From an uncultured Eubacteriaceae bacterium (GTDB lineage: Bacteria > Bacillota > Clostridia > Lachnospirales > CAG-274), in NCBI GenBank assembly GCA_947167715.1, contig CAMVJD010000034.1, positions 1-32,408 of the forward strand: DNA of 32,408 nt, given 5' to 3'. The notes under the pieces are model-generated. The model ran no database searches, was not told the DNA's origin, and saw nothing but the letters and a program-made list of their open reading frames with translations. The translations under genes were made by a program, and so were the position numbers. Below are positions 1 through 7,231 of the stretch, piece after piece; position 1 is the first letter of the stretch; each line of letters begins with the position of its first letter.

Positions 1-769
1 TTATCCTCCGCCTTATCATTCTGAGGGAGAGGATATTCTTTATCAGCAGAAAGACAGGAATTTCGATAACAATGCTGTTATTGAAGAAGTTTTCCGCAAA
101 CTCTGCCGATTTGGAATTGCCGAAAAAGTAAAAGCTCAGCTCCGATGCCACAAACACGAACACCACCGCAAACAGCAGAGCTATGCCATTGAGAAGACGC
201 TTTGCATACTTGTCGCTTCGGGTACGAAGATATTTGTATGAATCGGTATCGTATTTGCTCCACTCGGCAGATTTCTCGGTTTTCAGATATTTGCGGAACG
301 GGAACGATGCTAAAACTAAATCAACTGCTATAACTAACACATTTCCGATAACTGCAACGGGCTTTGCAGTGATGTTGTAGATCAGCCAGAACACCTGCAA
401 CAGCGCAAACACCGCAAATGCCGAAGTGAAATATATCCTCAGGCGCTGTTTCCATATTTCCTTTTTCAGCGGACGAATATCAACAGCCTGTGTTTCGCCC
501 CGCCATTTTTCCGCACTGTCCGCAGGGTAGCCTGCAAGCTCTGCCATTTGCGAAAGCTTGCTGTATCTGCCGAGCAGCTCCTCCAAAGCCTCGTCCTCGT
601 GGCGGTCAGCCTTTATCTTGTCAAACTCCGAATTGAGAGCAGTTTCAATTTTCTCCTGTGCCTGCGTGACCTCCTCGGAATAAGGAATGTCATCAAACAT
701 CATATCAACGACCGCTTTTATCTTGCGGTTTGGTGCAGTCTGTTCATTCTGCCTTTTTATCAGCTTCAT
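1..769 (-). CDS. Multi-pass membrane protein, 3' end beyond window
   Basis: Reading the minus strand from an ATG at 769 gives 256 codons without a stop, running off the left edge. An AAGGAAGGG ribosome binding site lies just upstream of the ATG. The first ~110 residues are charged and helical (starts MKLIKRQNEQ; a Glu/Lys-rich stretch around residues 30-70). They are followed by four likely membrane segments, near residues 120-138, 145-165, 195-218 and 230-250. The layout of a cytosolic charged domain followed by paired membrane helices recalls the permease-prefix/DUF1700-like proteins of Firmicutes, but I cannot assign a family. A REP palindrome sits directly upstream of its start, so the REP nest borders its promoter. 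The C-terminus and function are unknown. Confidence 0.7.
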   Translation of the reverse strand, partial: MKLIKRQNEQTAPNRKIKAVVDMMFDDIPYSEEVTQAQEKIETALNSEFDKIKADRHEDEALEELLGRYSKLSQMAELAGYPADSAEKWRGETQAVDIRPLKKEIWKQRLRIYFTSAFAVFALLQVFWLIYNITAKPVAVIGNVLVIAVDLVLASFPFRKYLKTEKSAEWSKYDTDSYKYLRTRSDKYAKRLLNGIALLFAVVFVFVASELSFYFFGNSKSAEFAENFFNNSIVIEIPVFLLIKNILSLRMIRRRI

Positions 770-790
770 TCGCACCCTTCCTTTCTTTGG

Positions 791-819
791 GTCATACAGG
801 GGACGGTTCTCTGTATGAC
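791..819. repeat. REP palindrome, arm type A
   Basis: A perfect 9-bp inverted repeat (GTCATACAG / CTGTATGAC) encloses the 11-nt loop GGGACGGTTCT. It marks the left end of the RAYT nest and lies just upstream of the membrane-protein start at 769. Confidence 0.85.
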
Positions 820-840
820 TTGATTTTTTTTCATCGGTAA

Positions 841-987
841 TCATCATCCTTTCTGTGCTATCCAATGTGAAATACCTGTCAACCGCTCTATTTGTCTTAC
901 ACTAAGTTCCTTTTGCTTTAACACCGCCGAAATATCATATTGCTGCTGTTTGCTGCATTGGTTCAGGTCACTTATTAGATACTCGTT
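841..987 (-). pseudogene. RAYT transposase C-terminal fragment (copy 1)
   Basis: The minus strand encodes the C-terminal ~48 residues of a REP-associated tyrosine transposase, including a helix-turn-helix-like tail (LSVRQIERLTGISHWIAQK). The same residues end the longer RAYT relic at 2259. The stretch 792-987 matches 2210-2405 with only one difference that I could find by eye, so the duplication is recent. Upstream of residue NEYLISD the reading frame runs into a REP palindrome (993-1020) instead of the transposase body. It has no catalytic region and is a fragment. Confidence 0.8.
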
Positions 988-992
988 GAAAC

Positions 993-1020
993 CATACAGG
1001 GGACGGTTCTGTGTATGAGT
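993..1020. repeat. REP palindrome, imperfect arm type A
   Basis: CATACA/TGTATG arms surround the GGGACGGTTCT loop, with a G-G mismatch next to the loop. The same imperfect form, reverse-complemented, occurs at 2984-3012 beside the longer RAYT relic. It forms the left boundary of the 993-1168 unit. Confidence 0.8.
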
Positions 1021-1072
1021 TGGAATAATGCGAAATGAATACAAATGAACCGCCCCTCAAAAGGAGTACATT

Positions 1073-1139
1073 ATGCCAAGAACAGCAAGAAAGCAAGGTA
1101 AAACAGGTGTTTACTACATTACGCTACATAACAGTAAAA
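1073..1139 (+). pseudogene. RAYT N-terminal fragment, inverted
   Basis: An ATG at 1073 behind AAAAGGAG opens a frame starting MPRTARKQGKTGVYYITL, which is the N-terminal signature of IS200-like RAYT proteins. After about 22 codons it runs into a REP palindrome at 1140. The 50 bases upstream resemble, in reverse complement, the leader of the longer RAYT relic (2933-2982). The fragment points opposite to the RAYT pieces on both sides, so it was inserted or inverted. It cannot make a transposase. Confidence 0.75.
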
Positions 1140-1168
1140 GTCATACAGAGAACCGTCCCCTGTATGAC
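1140..1168. repeat. REP palindrome, arm type A, reverse orientation
   Basis: Exact reverse complement of the copy at 791-819 (loop AGAACCGTCCC). Together with the copy at 993 it bounds a 176-bp unit in inverted orientation, like a BIME. Confidence 0.85.
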
Positions 1169-1171
1169 TCT

Positions 1172-1279
1172 AAACTGTGTATTATCCTCGGCATCAAAAA
1201 ATATCTGCTGTTTGTTGTTGCCACTTAATATAACGTGATATATATTTGTACTGCTTTAAGTTCTCGCCGTCCTTGACAT
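1172..1279 (-). pseudogene. RAYT N-terminal fragment with nonsense codon
   Basis: The minus strand from an ATG at 1279, preceded by AAAAGGTGAT, reads MSRTART, then a TAA at codon 8, and then continues in the same frame with SSTNIYHVIL and GNNKQQIFFDAEDN. That is the expected order of the first ~36 residues of a RAYT protein, so one in-frame nonsense codon explains the break. The fragment ends a few bases before the REP at 1140-1168. With the C-terminal piece at 841-987 it may be the remains of one gene whose middle has been replaced by the 993-1168 unit. Confidence 0.7.
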
Positions 1280-1353
1280 ATAGATCACCTTTTTAACAAC
1301 TATCCTTTTAAAAAATTTATAACATAAGTATATAATTTCTGTCAATAAAAGGC

Positions 1354-1380
1354 GGTAACGAAGAACCGTCCCCCGTTACC
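1354..1380. repeat. REP palindrome, arm type B
   Basis: GGTAACG/CGTTACC arms enclose the same loop core in reverse complement (AGAACCGTCCC). The arms are unrelated to the GTCATACAG arms of type A but are still complementary to each other. Confidence 0.8.
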
Positions 1381-1460
1381 TATAATATTTAAGCCCGAAA
1401 TATCCGTTTTATTAAAGTATTTTTCTATTGCATCCTTCATAGCGGCCTTGTTTTGATCCT
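1381..1460 (-). pseudogene. Short gene scrap between two REP copies
   Basis: The minus strand has an open frame reading NKAAMKDAIEKYFNKTDISG, which has the composition of real protein. It is bounded by a half REP at 1459-1473 and a type B REP at 1354-1380, with no start or stop of its own. It may be the tail of an older gene cut by REP insertion. No family recognised. Confidence 0.3.
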
Positions 1461-1473
1461 CCCCTGTATGACT
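1459..1473. repeat. Half REP copy
   Basis: CCCCTGTATGACT matches the right half of arm type A. The left arm and most of the loop are missing. It abuts the stop codon of the 1473-2072 gene, so it may have set that gene's present C-terminus. Confidence 0.5.
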
Positions 1474-2072
1474 TATGACTCTTGACTTGGCACCAACACA
1501 TTAAATGGCAACCGTTTTTTAAGAACATTAAATTTATCATTAAAATATTCTTCATCATAATAAGTTGGAATTTTAAGCCATTCATAACCTATTATGTCTT
1601 CAATTTCCTCTATATTTGTTAATAAATTTATATCTGTAACACCTTGAATGTGCAAATTTCCCATAATTAGATCCATATCCATTTTTTCTTCCTGTAGAGA
1701 AAATTCACCCAATCCATCACCGCATTGAAAGCTTGTTATTATTTTTCCATTGCTTATTAAACCTACCATAAAAATGTCATATTCAAAATTGGAAATATAA
1801 ATAGTATTCAAATTTAATTCACGCGAAAGTTTACAAGCTTTTTCTTTAATAGATTCAAAACTTAGGCTTTCATCAAATATCGAAATTATTTTATTGTGTA
1901 GAACTACAAATATATCACCATTTATAGTATTAATGTCAACTATATCACCTAGTAATGTTTGTAACTTTTTATATGACAAATTTGTTTCATTTTGGTATAC
2001 AGACATGATTTTTTCAATAAGTTCATTGTTGGAATCAGATATAATGTGTAGACTCCCATATTTTTTGCTCAT
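1473..2072 (-). CDS. AT-rich orphan protein inside the REP nest
   Basis: 199 residues from an ATG at 2072, chosen over a codon nine residues upstream because AAGGAGGAG sits at the right distance. It starts MSKKYGSLHII and is acidic, with no signal peptide or membrane segment. I recognise no family. The size, acidity and mixed alpha/beta look resemble small immunity-type proteins, but that is only an impression. Base composition is clearly more AT-rich than the neighbouring genes, which suggests transfer. It lies between REP copies, directly downstream of a truncated C-terminal scrap (2099-2179), and its own 3' end touches a half REP, so its last residues may not be native. Confident that it is a gene, not of its role. 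Confidence 0.7.
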   Translation of the reverse strand: MSKKYGSLHIISDSNNELIEKIMSVYQNETNLSYKKLQTLLGDIVDINTINGDIFVVLHNKIISIFDESLSFESIKEKACKLSRELNLNTIYISNFEYDIFMVGLISNGKIITSFQCGDGLGEFSLQEEKMDMDLIMGNLHIQGVTDINLLTNIEEIEDIIGYEWLKIPTYYDEEYFNDKFNVLKKRLPFNVLVPSQES

Positions 2073-2098
2073 AAATAAACTCCTCCTTGTTAAAATCA

Positions 2099-2179
2099 CT
2101 ATGCAAATACTGCAACTGCAGCTGCAAGAGCAGCTACAAAACTTGGAAAATCATCTGCCACTCCTACACCGGCAGTACG
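2099..2179 (-). pseudogene. C-terminal scrap of an upstream partner gene
   Basis: The minus strand reads GVGVADDFPSFVAALAAAV and a few more residues to a TAG at 2099-2101, with the frame open up to the type B REP at 2180. The Ala/Val-rich tail looks like a membrane helix or small-peptide C-terminus. It ends 26 bases before the start of the 1473-2072 gene, so the two were probably co-transcribed before the REP truncated this one. Family unknown. Confidence 0.35.
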
Positions 2180-2204
2180 GTAACGGGGGACGGTTCTCCG
2201 TTAC
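2180..2204. repeat. REP palindrome, arm type B
   Basis: GTAACGG/CCGTTAC arms around the GGGACGGTTCT loop. It sits five bases from a type A copy (2210-2237) with the same loop, so two arm types occur side by side. Confidence 0.85.
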
Positions 2205-2209
2205 TCAAA

Positions 2210-2237
2210 TCATACAGGGGACGGTTCTCTGTATGAC
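2210..2237. repeat. REP palindrome, arm type A
   Basis: TCATACAG/CTGTATGA arms around GGGACGGTTCT. It begins the ~195-bp segment shared with 792-987 and lies just downstream of the main RAYT relic's stop codon, the usual place for a REP serving its transposase. Confidence 0.85.
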
Positions 2238-2258
2238 TTGATTTTTTTTCATCGGTAA

Positions 2259-2932
2259 TCATCCTCCTTTCTGTGCTATCCAATGTGAAATACCTGTCAA
2301 CCGCTCTATTTGTCTTACACTAAGTTCCTTTTGCTTTAACACCGCCGAAATATCATATTGCTGCTGTTTGCTGCATTGGTTCAGGTCACTTATTAGATAC
2401 TCGTTGTATACTTCTTTTACTGTTTTTACAGCTTCCTGTTCCGTTACACGCTTTTTACTTACCGAAACATCAATGAAATTAATGCCGTTATCCGATCGTT
2501 TGTGAAACTCCTCTAATTGCGGTTTTGGCATTATGCTCAAAACAAATTCCGTATCGGTCACTTCAATTTCGGCTTGTCCATACATATATTCATTATAGCT
2601 TGAAAAAACATAGTCTCCGGGCTTTGCGCACATTCCTGCTTTGACAGGATTTTGGTGTATGTACCTGACAGCTTGAAGCAAGTATTCATCATCTTCCACA
2701 GGTTCGCTTTTATATCTGTCCTGAAACAAATGCCCTATCCGTGCATACTTTGTGTTGTAAAAATATACAAACTTTGTTATTATCCTTTTCATTACACTTT
2801 CAAGCGGCGTTTCATTAATTTTAAGCAGCAGATGTAAGTGGTTGCCCATAAGACAATATGCGTATATCTTATAACCGCATATTTCCTTATATTCCAACAA
2901 AATTCTTAAAAATTGTTTGCTGTTCTTGGCAT
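2259..2932 (-). pseudogene. RAYT (REP-associated Y1 transposase), N-terminally deleted
   Basis: This is the longest RAYT copy. The minus strand from about 2900 encodes GNHLHLLL (the HUH metal site, His-Leu-His), the RIGHLFQDRYKSEP block, and RYIHQNPVKAG, which carries the presumed catalytic tyrosine, followed by the C-terminal HTH-like tail shared with 841-987. The original ATG at 2932 (MPRTA) is followed at once by a deletion of roughly 30 codons and a frame change to a TAA. Only a TTG at 2900 could start the remaining 213 residues, which lack the first part of the Y1 fold. REP copies flank it at 2180-2237 and 2984-3012, and a sigma-A-like promoter lies at 3022-3050. Family function: single-strand cleavage and joining at REP hairpins. 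This copy is probably dead, though the catalytic motifs are intact. Confidence 0.85.
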
Positions 2933-2983
2933 AGCTTACTCCTTGTAGGGCGGTTCATACATATTCATTTCGCATTACTCCAA

Positions 2984-3012
2984 CTCATACACAGAACCGT
3001 CCCCTGTATGAC
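2984..3012. repeat. REP palindrome, imperfect arm type A, reverse orientation
   Basis: CATACA/TGTATG arms around the AGAACCGTCCC loop, in the untranslated leader between the RAYT promoter and its former start. Confidence 0.8.
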
Positions 3013-3021
3013 TCTTCACCA

Positions 3022-3050
3022 AGTATACCACAATATCCGCCCCCAAACAA
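3022..3050 (-). promoter_or_regulatory. Sigma-A-type promoter of the RAYT relic (repeat copy 1)
   Basis: On the minus strand TTGTTT and TATACT are separated by 17 bases. The promoter and flanks to about 3078 closely resemble 6230-6285 upstream of the dockerin gene. Transcription would enter the REP at 2984-3012 and then the RAYT relic. Confidence 0.55.
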
Positions 3051-3099
3051 TACCCCTGCCCGTAAATTTTCGGTGAACAATATTGTCCGAAATACACAA

Positions 3100-3131
3100 A
3101 AACGGCAGGGTCGATCTGCACCTTGCCGTTT
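3100..3131 (-). terminator. Rho-independent terminator of the dockerin gene
   Basis: AACGGCA/TGCCGTT stem, with the partly paired AGGGT/ACCTT inner bases, followed on the minus strand by TTTTTG. It lies about 45 bases beyond the stop at 3173. Confidence 0.7.
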
Positions 3132-3172
3132 ATTGGTTATTTATTTAATTTAAAATATTTTTACCGGATCTT

Positions 3173-6151
3173 TTACTTTTTTGCAATATTTAATATTGCT
3201 ATTACATCAAGCATATCCTTGTATCCGTCGCCGTTTACATCTGCTCTTGCATACTGCTCATCGTCAAGCTGTGCGCCGCCGCTTATGTGCTTTAACAGCA
3301 TTTTTGCGTCTTCCTCGTCAAGCTTGCCGTTTTTGTTAAAATCACCCTGCTTGTATATAACGATCAGGGCTATTTTAACTGCACCTGAGTATGTTGCGTA
3401 TATGCCTGCACCGATTTTTGCAGTTGTTGACACATTATTCGGATTTAATATAACAGAATAATTCTCATCCTCACTTGAATATATAACAGGAACGTCGCCT
3501 TTTATAAGCTTAGTTTTTATTTGAGTTTCGCCGCTTGGAATATATTCAAGCCAAAGCTTATACTTATCATCCGTTGGAGCTAAACTATCGGAAAACTCAA
3601 ATTTTAAATCATCTCCATAATAGATCACAGCTGTTTTTTCGTTTCCGTCAACGGTTATTACCGAAGCTATTTCCTCCCACTTTGCATACAAGGTCATATC
3701 ATCCGTTATGCGCGTTTCAAAGGAGAATATATTTTCACAGTTCTTGTCCGTATACCAGCCCGAAACCGCATATCCGTTCACAGGCTGCACGGAAGGACAC
3801 GAAGCATATAGATTATAAGTCACATCCTGTGTTTCGGGTGCGGCACCCATTCCGTTTGTATCGAATACAACCTTGCAAACCTTTGTTTCAAACCTTGAAA
3901 GGAATGTCATATCGCCGTTTACGGTTATCTTATCGCCTGCGTAAACGGGAATATTGAGATTTGCGTTATCCTCCCAATATGCAAACTGCTTGCCTGTCGG
4001 TAATGAGCCCTTATATTCGGGCATTGTAAGTTCTTCTCCCTCACCTGCATAAACATAATCGATCAATTGATTATCAATAGTGCTGCAATCCAAAAACTGA
4101 ACTATGCGTTTTCTGCCCCAGACTGCCTTAACAATGGTATCGGCAGAAACCGTATATTCATCACCCTCGTTAAAGAGTTTGCCGCCTATGCTCCAATACG
4201 TAAATATGTAGTTATCGGGCGGAGTAAATGTACATTTGGGCAAAACAATATCTTTTCCATCCACAGCAATAACACTTTTCATCGTTCCCGTACCCGCTGC
4301 AGGGTCAAAGCTGACTGTATATTCGGGCTTCCATACGGATTTAACAACAGTATCGACCTTTATTATGACCTTAGCGCCTTCATTGTAAGACTTGCCTCCA
4401 ATTTCCCAATGTGAAAACTCAGTAATGTCATCGGGCGGGGTAAACGTACATTTCGGCAGTGTTATCTCCGTACCCGAGGGAACAGCATAATTATCAATAT
4501 TTACACCGCCTCCGTCTGCATCAAATATAACACTGCAGCTGCCTATTTTGACAGGCTCGCTGTCTATATAATCCTTATCTGTGTAAAATGCTCTTATAAA
4601 ACAGGTCTTGCCCTCTGCGCCCGTAATTACACAGCCTTCATAGCCGCCGTTTGTGCTAATACAGTTTTCTGTGCGGTATTCCCAAAGCTGCGTATTTTTT
4701 GGGGGTATATAATTCAATTTATAAAGAAGCATTTTGCCCCCTTCGTAATACGGCTGCGTTGAAAATTTATAGTTTACGGTAAACGGCTCGCTGTTTACAT
4801 ATCCGTTATCTTCGGTATTATAATACGCCCTGATGTAATACTGCTTTTCGTTTAAGGTGCCGTTCAAATAGCAATATGCCGAGCCGGAATTATCTGTAAT
4901 AAGTATATCTGTGCCGTATTCGCGCAGCTCCGATTTTTTTGCCGGAATAAAACTCAATTTAAAGGTGCATACCATACCATCATCTACGGGCGAGCTATCC
5001 AAGTCACACTGCACCGGCTGTTCTATAAATCTGTGGTTTACGGTAAAGGGATCGCTGTCTATATATCCGTTATTTTCGGTATTATAATACGCCCTGATGT
5101 AATACTGTTTTCCGTTTACGGTACCGTTCAATTCGCAATATTCCGCACCGGTGGCATTTGAGATAAGAGTATTTGTGCCGTATTCGCGCAATTCCGATTT
5201 TTTTGCCGGAGCAAAACTCAATTTAAAGATGCATACTTCAGCATCCTTTAACGGTGAGCTGTCCAAGTCACACTGATACGGTTGTTCCAAAAACATCGGA
5301 CCTGCAGTTATTGCAAATTGCTCGCTTGCGATATAACCTGTACTCAGATTGTTGTAATAAGCCCTTAAATAGCAGGTCTCGCCTATTGCCTTGTCTATGG
5401 GGCAGCTTGTTGCGGTACCCTCATCGGTTATTCGGACATTTGAGGAAGTCCAGAGCTCCACCCTTACGGGCTCAAAATTCAAGGCATAAGTAACAACGTT
5501 GCCGCCGGGTTTTGTTACGTATACATCCTGCGGCTGTTGGGTAAACGCAAAATTTGCTGTTACCTTAAATGTATCGCTTTGTATATAATAACTACCGGAT
5601 GATGTATTGTAATTAGCTCTTAAAAAGCAGGTCTGACCCAATACACCGTCTACGTTACAGCTTGTGGCATCGGCAGCATTTGGGATACCAACAATGTCCT
5701 CGCCGACTATGCAGTAAAGCACTACAAAGGACGGAGTAAAATTAAGTTGATAATAAACCTTGTTGCCCGTAGGCTGTGTTACCGTCAGATCCTGCGGCTG
5801 TTGGATAAACGCCCTATTAATGGATACTTTAAAATTATTGCTTTGAGCATATTGGCTGCTTCCGGTCACATAAGCTCTTAAAAAACAGGTTTTGCCTATT
5901 GCTTCCGAAACGGGACAAGCCGTACTGCTGCCAAGCGCGTTAATACAGCTTGTGCCGCCGACCTCCCAAAGCTCGACACGCACATCGCTGCGGTTCAACT
6001 TGTAATATACGCTGCCTTCTGTAGTCGATGAAAGAACAACATCCGTCGGCTGCTGGGTAAACACAGGCACATCCGCATAAACTGCGGTCTGTATCAGCAT
6101 AACAGCCATAACCGTAAATATTATGGCAAATATCTTTTTAATGCTACTCAT
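3173..6151 (-). CDS. Secreted multi-repeat protein with C-terminal dockerin
   Basis: 992 residues. A signal peptide (about residues 1-26, ending TAVYAD) is followed by six modules of 77-89 residues (about 27-538), each opening with an F-x-x-QP motif and containing a C-x-LRAYYN-like core. Four InlB/Flg_new-type repeats follow (about 538-825: VIFDADGGG, YTVSFDPAAGTG, and the closing GWYTDKNC / LYAKW). After a ~105-residue linker domain comes a type I dockerin (last ~60 residues) with two calcium loops, DFNKNGKLDEED and DVNGDGYKDMLD. Known of the families: dockerins bind cohesins on scaffoldins or cell surfaces, and InlB repeats are surface-protein spacers. No catalytic domain is visible, so an adhesive or structural extracellular role is inferred. 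It has its own promoter and terminator. Modules four and five are nearly identical, a recent internal duplication. Confidence 0.9.
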   Translation of the reverse strand: MSSIKKIFAIIFTVMAVMLIQTAVYADVPVFTQQPTDVVLSSTTEGSVYYKLNRSDVRVELWEVGGTSCINALGSSTACPVSEAIGKTCFLRAYVTGSSQYAQSNNFKVSINRAFIQQPQDLTVTQPTGNKVYYQLNFTPSFVVLYCIVGEDIVGIPNAADATSCNVDGVLGQTCFLRANYNTSSGSYYIQSDTFKVTANFAFTQQPQDVYVTKPGGNVVTYALNFEPVRVELWTSSNVRITDEGTATSCPIDKAIGETCYLRAYYNNLSTGYIASEQFAITAGPMFLEQPYQCDLDSSPLKDAEVCIFKLSFAPAKKSELREYGTNTLISNATGAEYCELNGTVNGKQYYIRAYYNTENNGYIDSDPFTVNHRFIEQPVQCDLDSSPVDDGMVCTFKLSFIPAKKSELREYGTDILITDNSGSAYCYLNGTLNEKQYYIRAYYNTEDNGYVNSEPFTVNYKFSTQPYYEGGKMLLYKLNYIPPKNTQLWEYRTENCISTNGGYEGCVITGAEGKTCFIRAFYTDKDYIDSEPVKIGSCSVIFDADGGGVNIDNYAVPSGTEITLPKCTFTPPDDITEFSHWEIGGKSYNEGAKVIIKVDTVVKSVWKPEYTVSFDPAAGTGTMKSVIAVDGKDIVLPKCTFTPPDNYIFTYWSIGGKLFNEGDEYTVSADTIVKAVWGRKRIVQFLDCSTIDNQLIDYVYAGEGEELTMPEYKGSLPTGKQFAYWEDNANLNIPVYAGDKITVNGDMTFLSRFETKVCKVVFDTNGMGAAPETQDVTYNLYASCPSVQPVNGYAVSGWYTDKNCENIFSFETRITDDMTLYAKWEEIASVITVDGNEKTAVIYYGDDLKFEFSDSLAPTDDKYKLWLEYIPSGETQIKTKLIKGDVPVIYSSEDENYSVILNPNNVSTTAKIGAGIYATYSGAVKIALIVIYKQGDFNKNGKLDEEDAKMLLKHISGGAQLDDEQYARADVNGDGYKDMLDVIAILNIAKK
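4769..5299 (-). repeat. Near-identical tandem modules four and five of the dockerin protein
   Basis: Two ~265-bp units encode very similar modules (both contain QCDLDSSP, PAKKSELREYGT and QYYIRAYYNTE). DNA identity is high near 4780-4860 versus 5040-5120. The other modules are much more diverged. Confidence 0.75.
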
Positions 6152-6229
6152 AGCTTGTTTTCCCCCTTTTTCATTGGTAGATCTGTTTATATTAAAGTAT
6201 TTTCTTATGGATATACCATATTAATTTAC

Positions 6230-6258
6230 AGTATACCACATTATCCGCCCGCAAACAA
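6230..6258 (-). promoter_or_regulatory. Sigma-A-type promoter of the dockerin gene (repeat copy 2)
   Basis: On the minus strand TTGTTT and TATACT are separated by 17 bases, within a ~57-bp segment also found at 3022-3078. The -10 region GGATAATGTGGTATACTGTAAA also resembles the plus-strand promoter at 18036-18064. Confidence 0.6.
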
Positions 6259-6295
6259 TACATTTATCCGTAAATTTTCTGTAAATAGTTTATTA

Positions 6296-7228
6296 TTACT
6301 TTTCAAAAACAGCTATATCCACATCATAGGGTCTGTCTTTTGGCACTATAATATCGTTTATACCTGCGCAGTTTATAACATAGGCCTTTTTAAGCGGCGT
6401 ATTCATGCGTTTTACATCCGTGCCTTTAAAGCCCTTTTCGCCGTTTACAAAGGTATACACTCTTCCGCCCGCGCCGTGGTTTACCGTCAGTACATTATTC
6501 TTTATCCTTATGGACACCATATCTATATCATTGCTTTCCCAAAGCGTACTGCCGCCTGTCTGTGCGCCGTTTTCTGCAGCCTTGACATAAACAAGCCTTG
6601 ACAAAATGCTTCCTCTTACCGCAAGAGCAAAATGTGTGAACGCGCCGTCGTTTACAAGGGCACAGTCCGAAATGCGCCCGCCCGTGGTATAAACGGTTTT
6701 AAAATCACCTATATTGCCGTTTTTATCTATTATGCGAAAGCCAAGCAGCTGCTTTGCGTTATTTTTTTTGTAAACGAGCATAAGCCTGCCGTCGCTTAAT
6801 TTTAATGTGCGGTAAACACAGTCGTAAAACGGGATAAAGCTGTCTATCATAACCGATTTTTCCCACCTGCCGTCCCTTTGCTTTTGCACAACAAGGGTCT
6901 GCTCCCTGCCGTTTGGCAGGGTATAAATTATGCTGTCCCCCGATTTTACCATACGCATATCGGGCGGCGACATTCCCTTTCCCTCAAGTATAACGCTGTT
7001 TTGCCAGCTGTCCTGCGCCTGTCTGCACAAAATTATGTTTCCGCCCGTTTCCTGACAGATGATGCAGGGCTTTTCGTCGTTTATGACCGAATACTTGGGC
7101 CTTGCATCGGATATAAGGCAGACAGCCCTGCTCCATTTGCCGTTTTGATACCGCCGTCCGTATATGCTTTTGTCCGCACCGTAGTAAATGCACAAAAGCG
7201 AGTCGCTGTGTACAATAAAATAATTCAA
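6296..7228 (-). CDS. Conserved-looking beta-rich protein, possible beta-propeller
   Basis: 310 residues from a TTG start at 7228, three bases past the stop of the SPOCS/LysM gene, with AAAGGGGAT as the ribosome site; translation is probably coupled. The sequence is a series of short beta strands with repeated patterns such as W-SRAVCLISD, DSWQNSVILEG and GRWEKSVMIDS (residues about 30-130), spaced like blades of a sialidase or six-bladed propeller. There is no signal peptide and I see no catalytic motif. Since its partner is a spore-coat-type protein, a role in spore or coat assembly is inferred only from context. The fold guess is weak. A free-standing family of unknown function is the safest description. 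Confidence 0.75.
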   Translation of the reverse strand: MNYFIVHSDSLLCIYYGADKSIYGRRYQNGKWSRAVCLISDARPKYSVINDEKPCIICQETGGNIILCRQAQDSWQNSVILEGKGMSPPDMRMVKSGDSIIYTLPNGREQTLVVQKQRDGRWEKSVMIDSFIPFYDCVYRTLKLSDGRLMLVYKKNNAKQLLGFRIIDKNGNIGDFKTVYTTGGRISDCALVNDGAFTHFALAVRGSILSRLVYVKAAENGAQTGGSTLWESNDIDMVSIRIKNNVLTVNHGAGGRVYTFVNGEKGFKGTDVKRMNTPLKKAYVINCAGINDIIVPKDRPYDVDIAVFEK

Positions 7229-7231
7229 GGC

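Noticed and set aside
1035..1238. 67-codon plus-strand reading frame as a gene
   Set aside because: It overlaps the REP at 1140 and is in a different frame from the RAYT fragment; no family resemblance.
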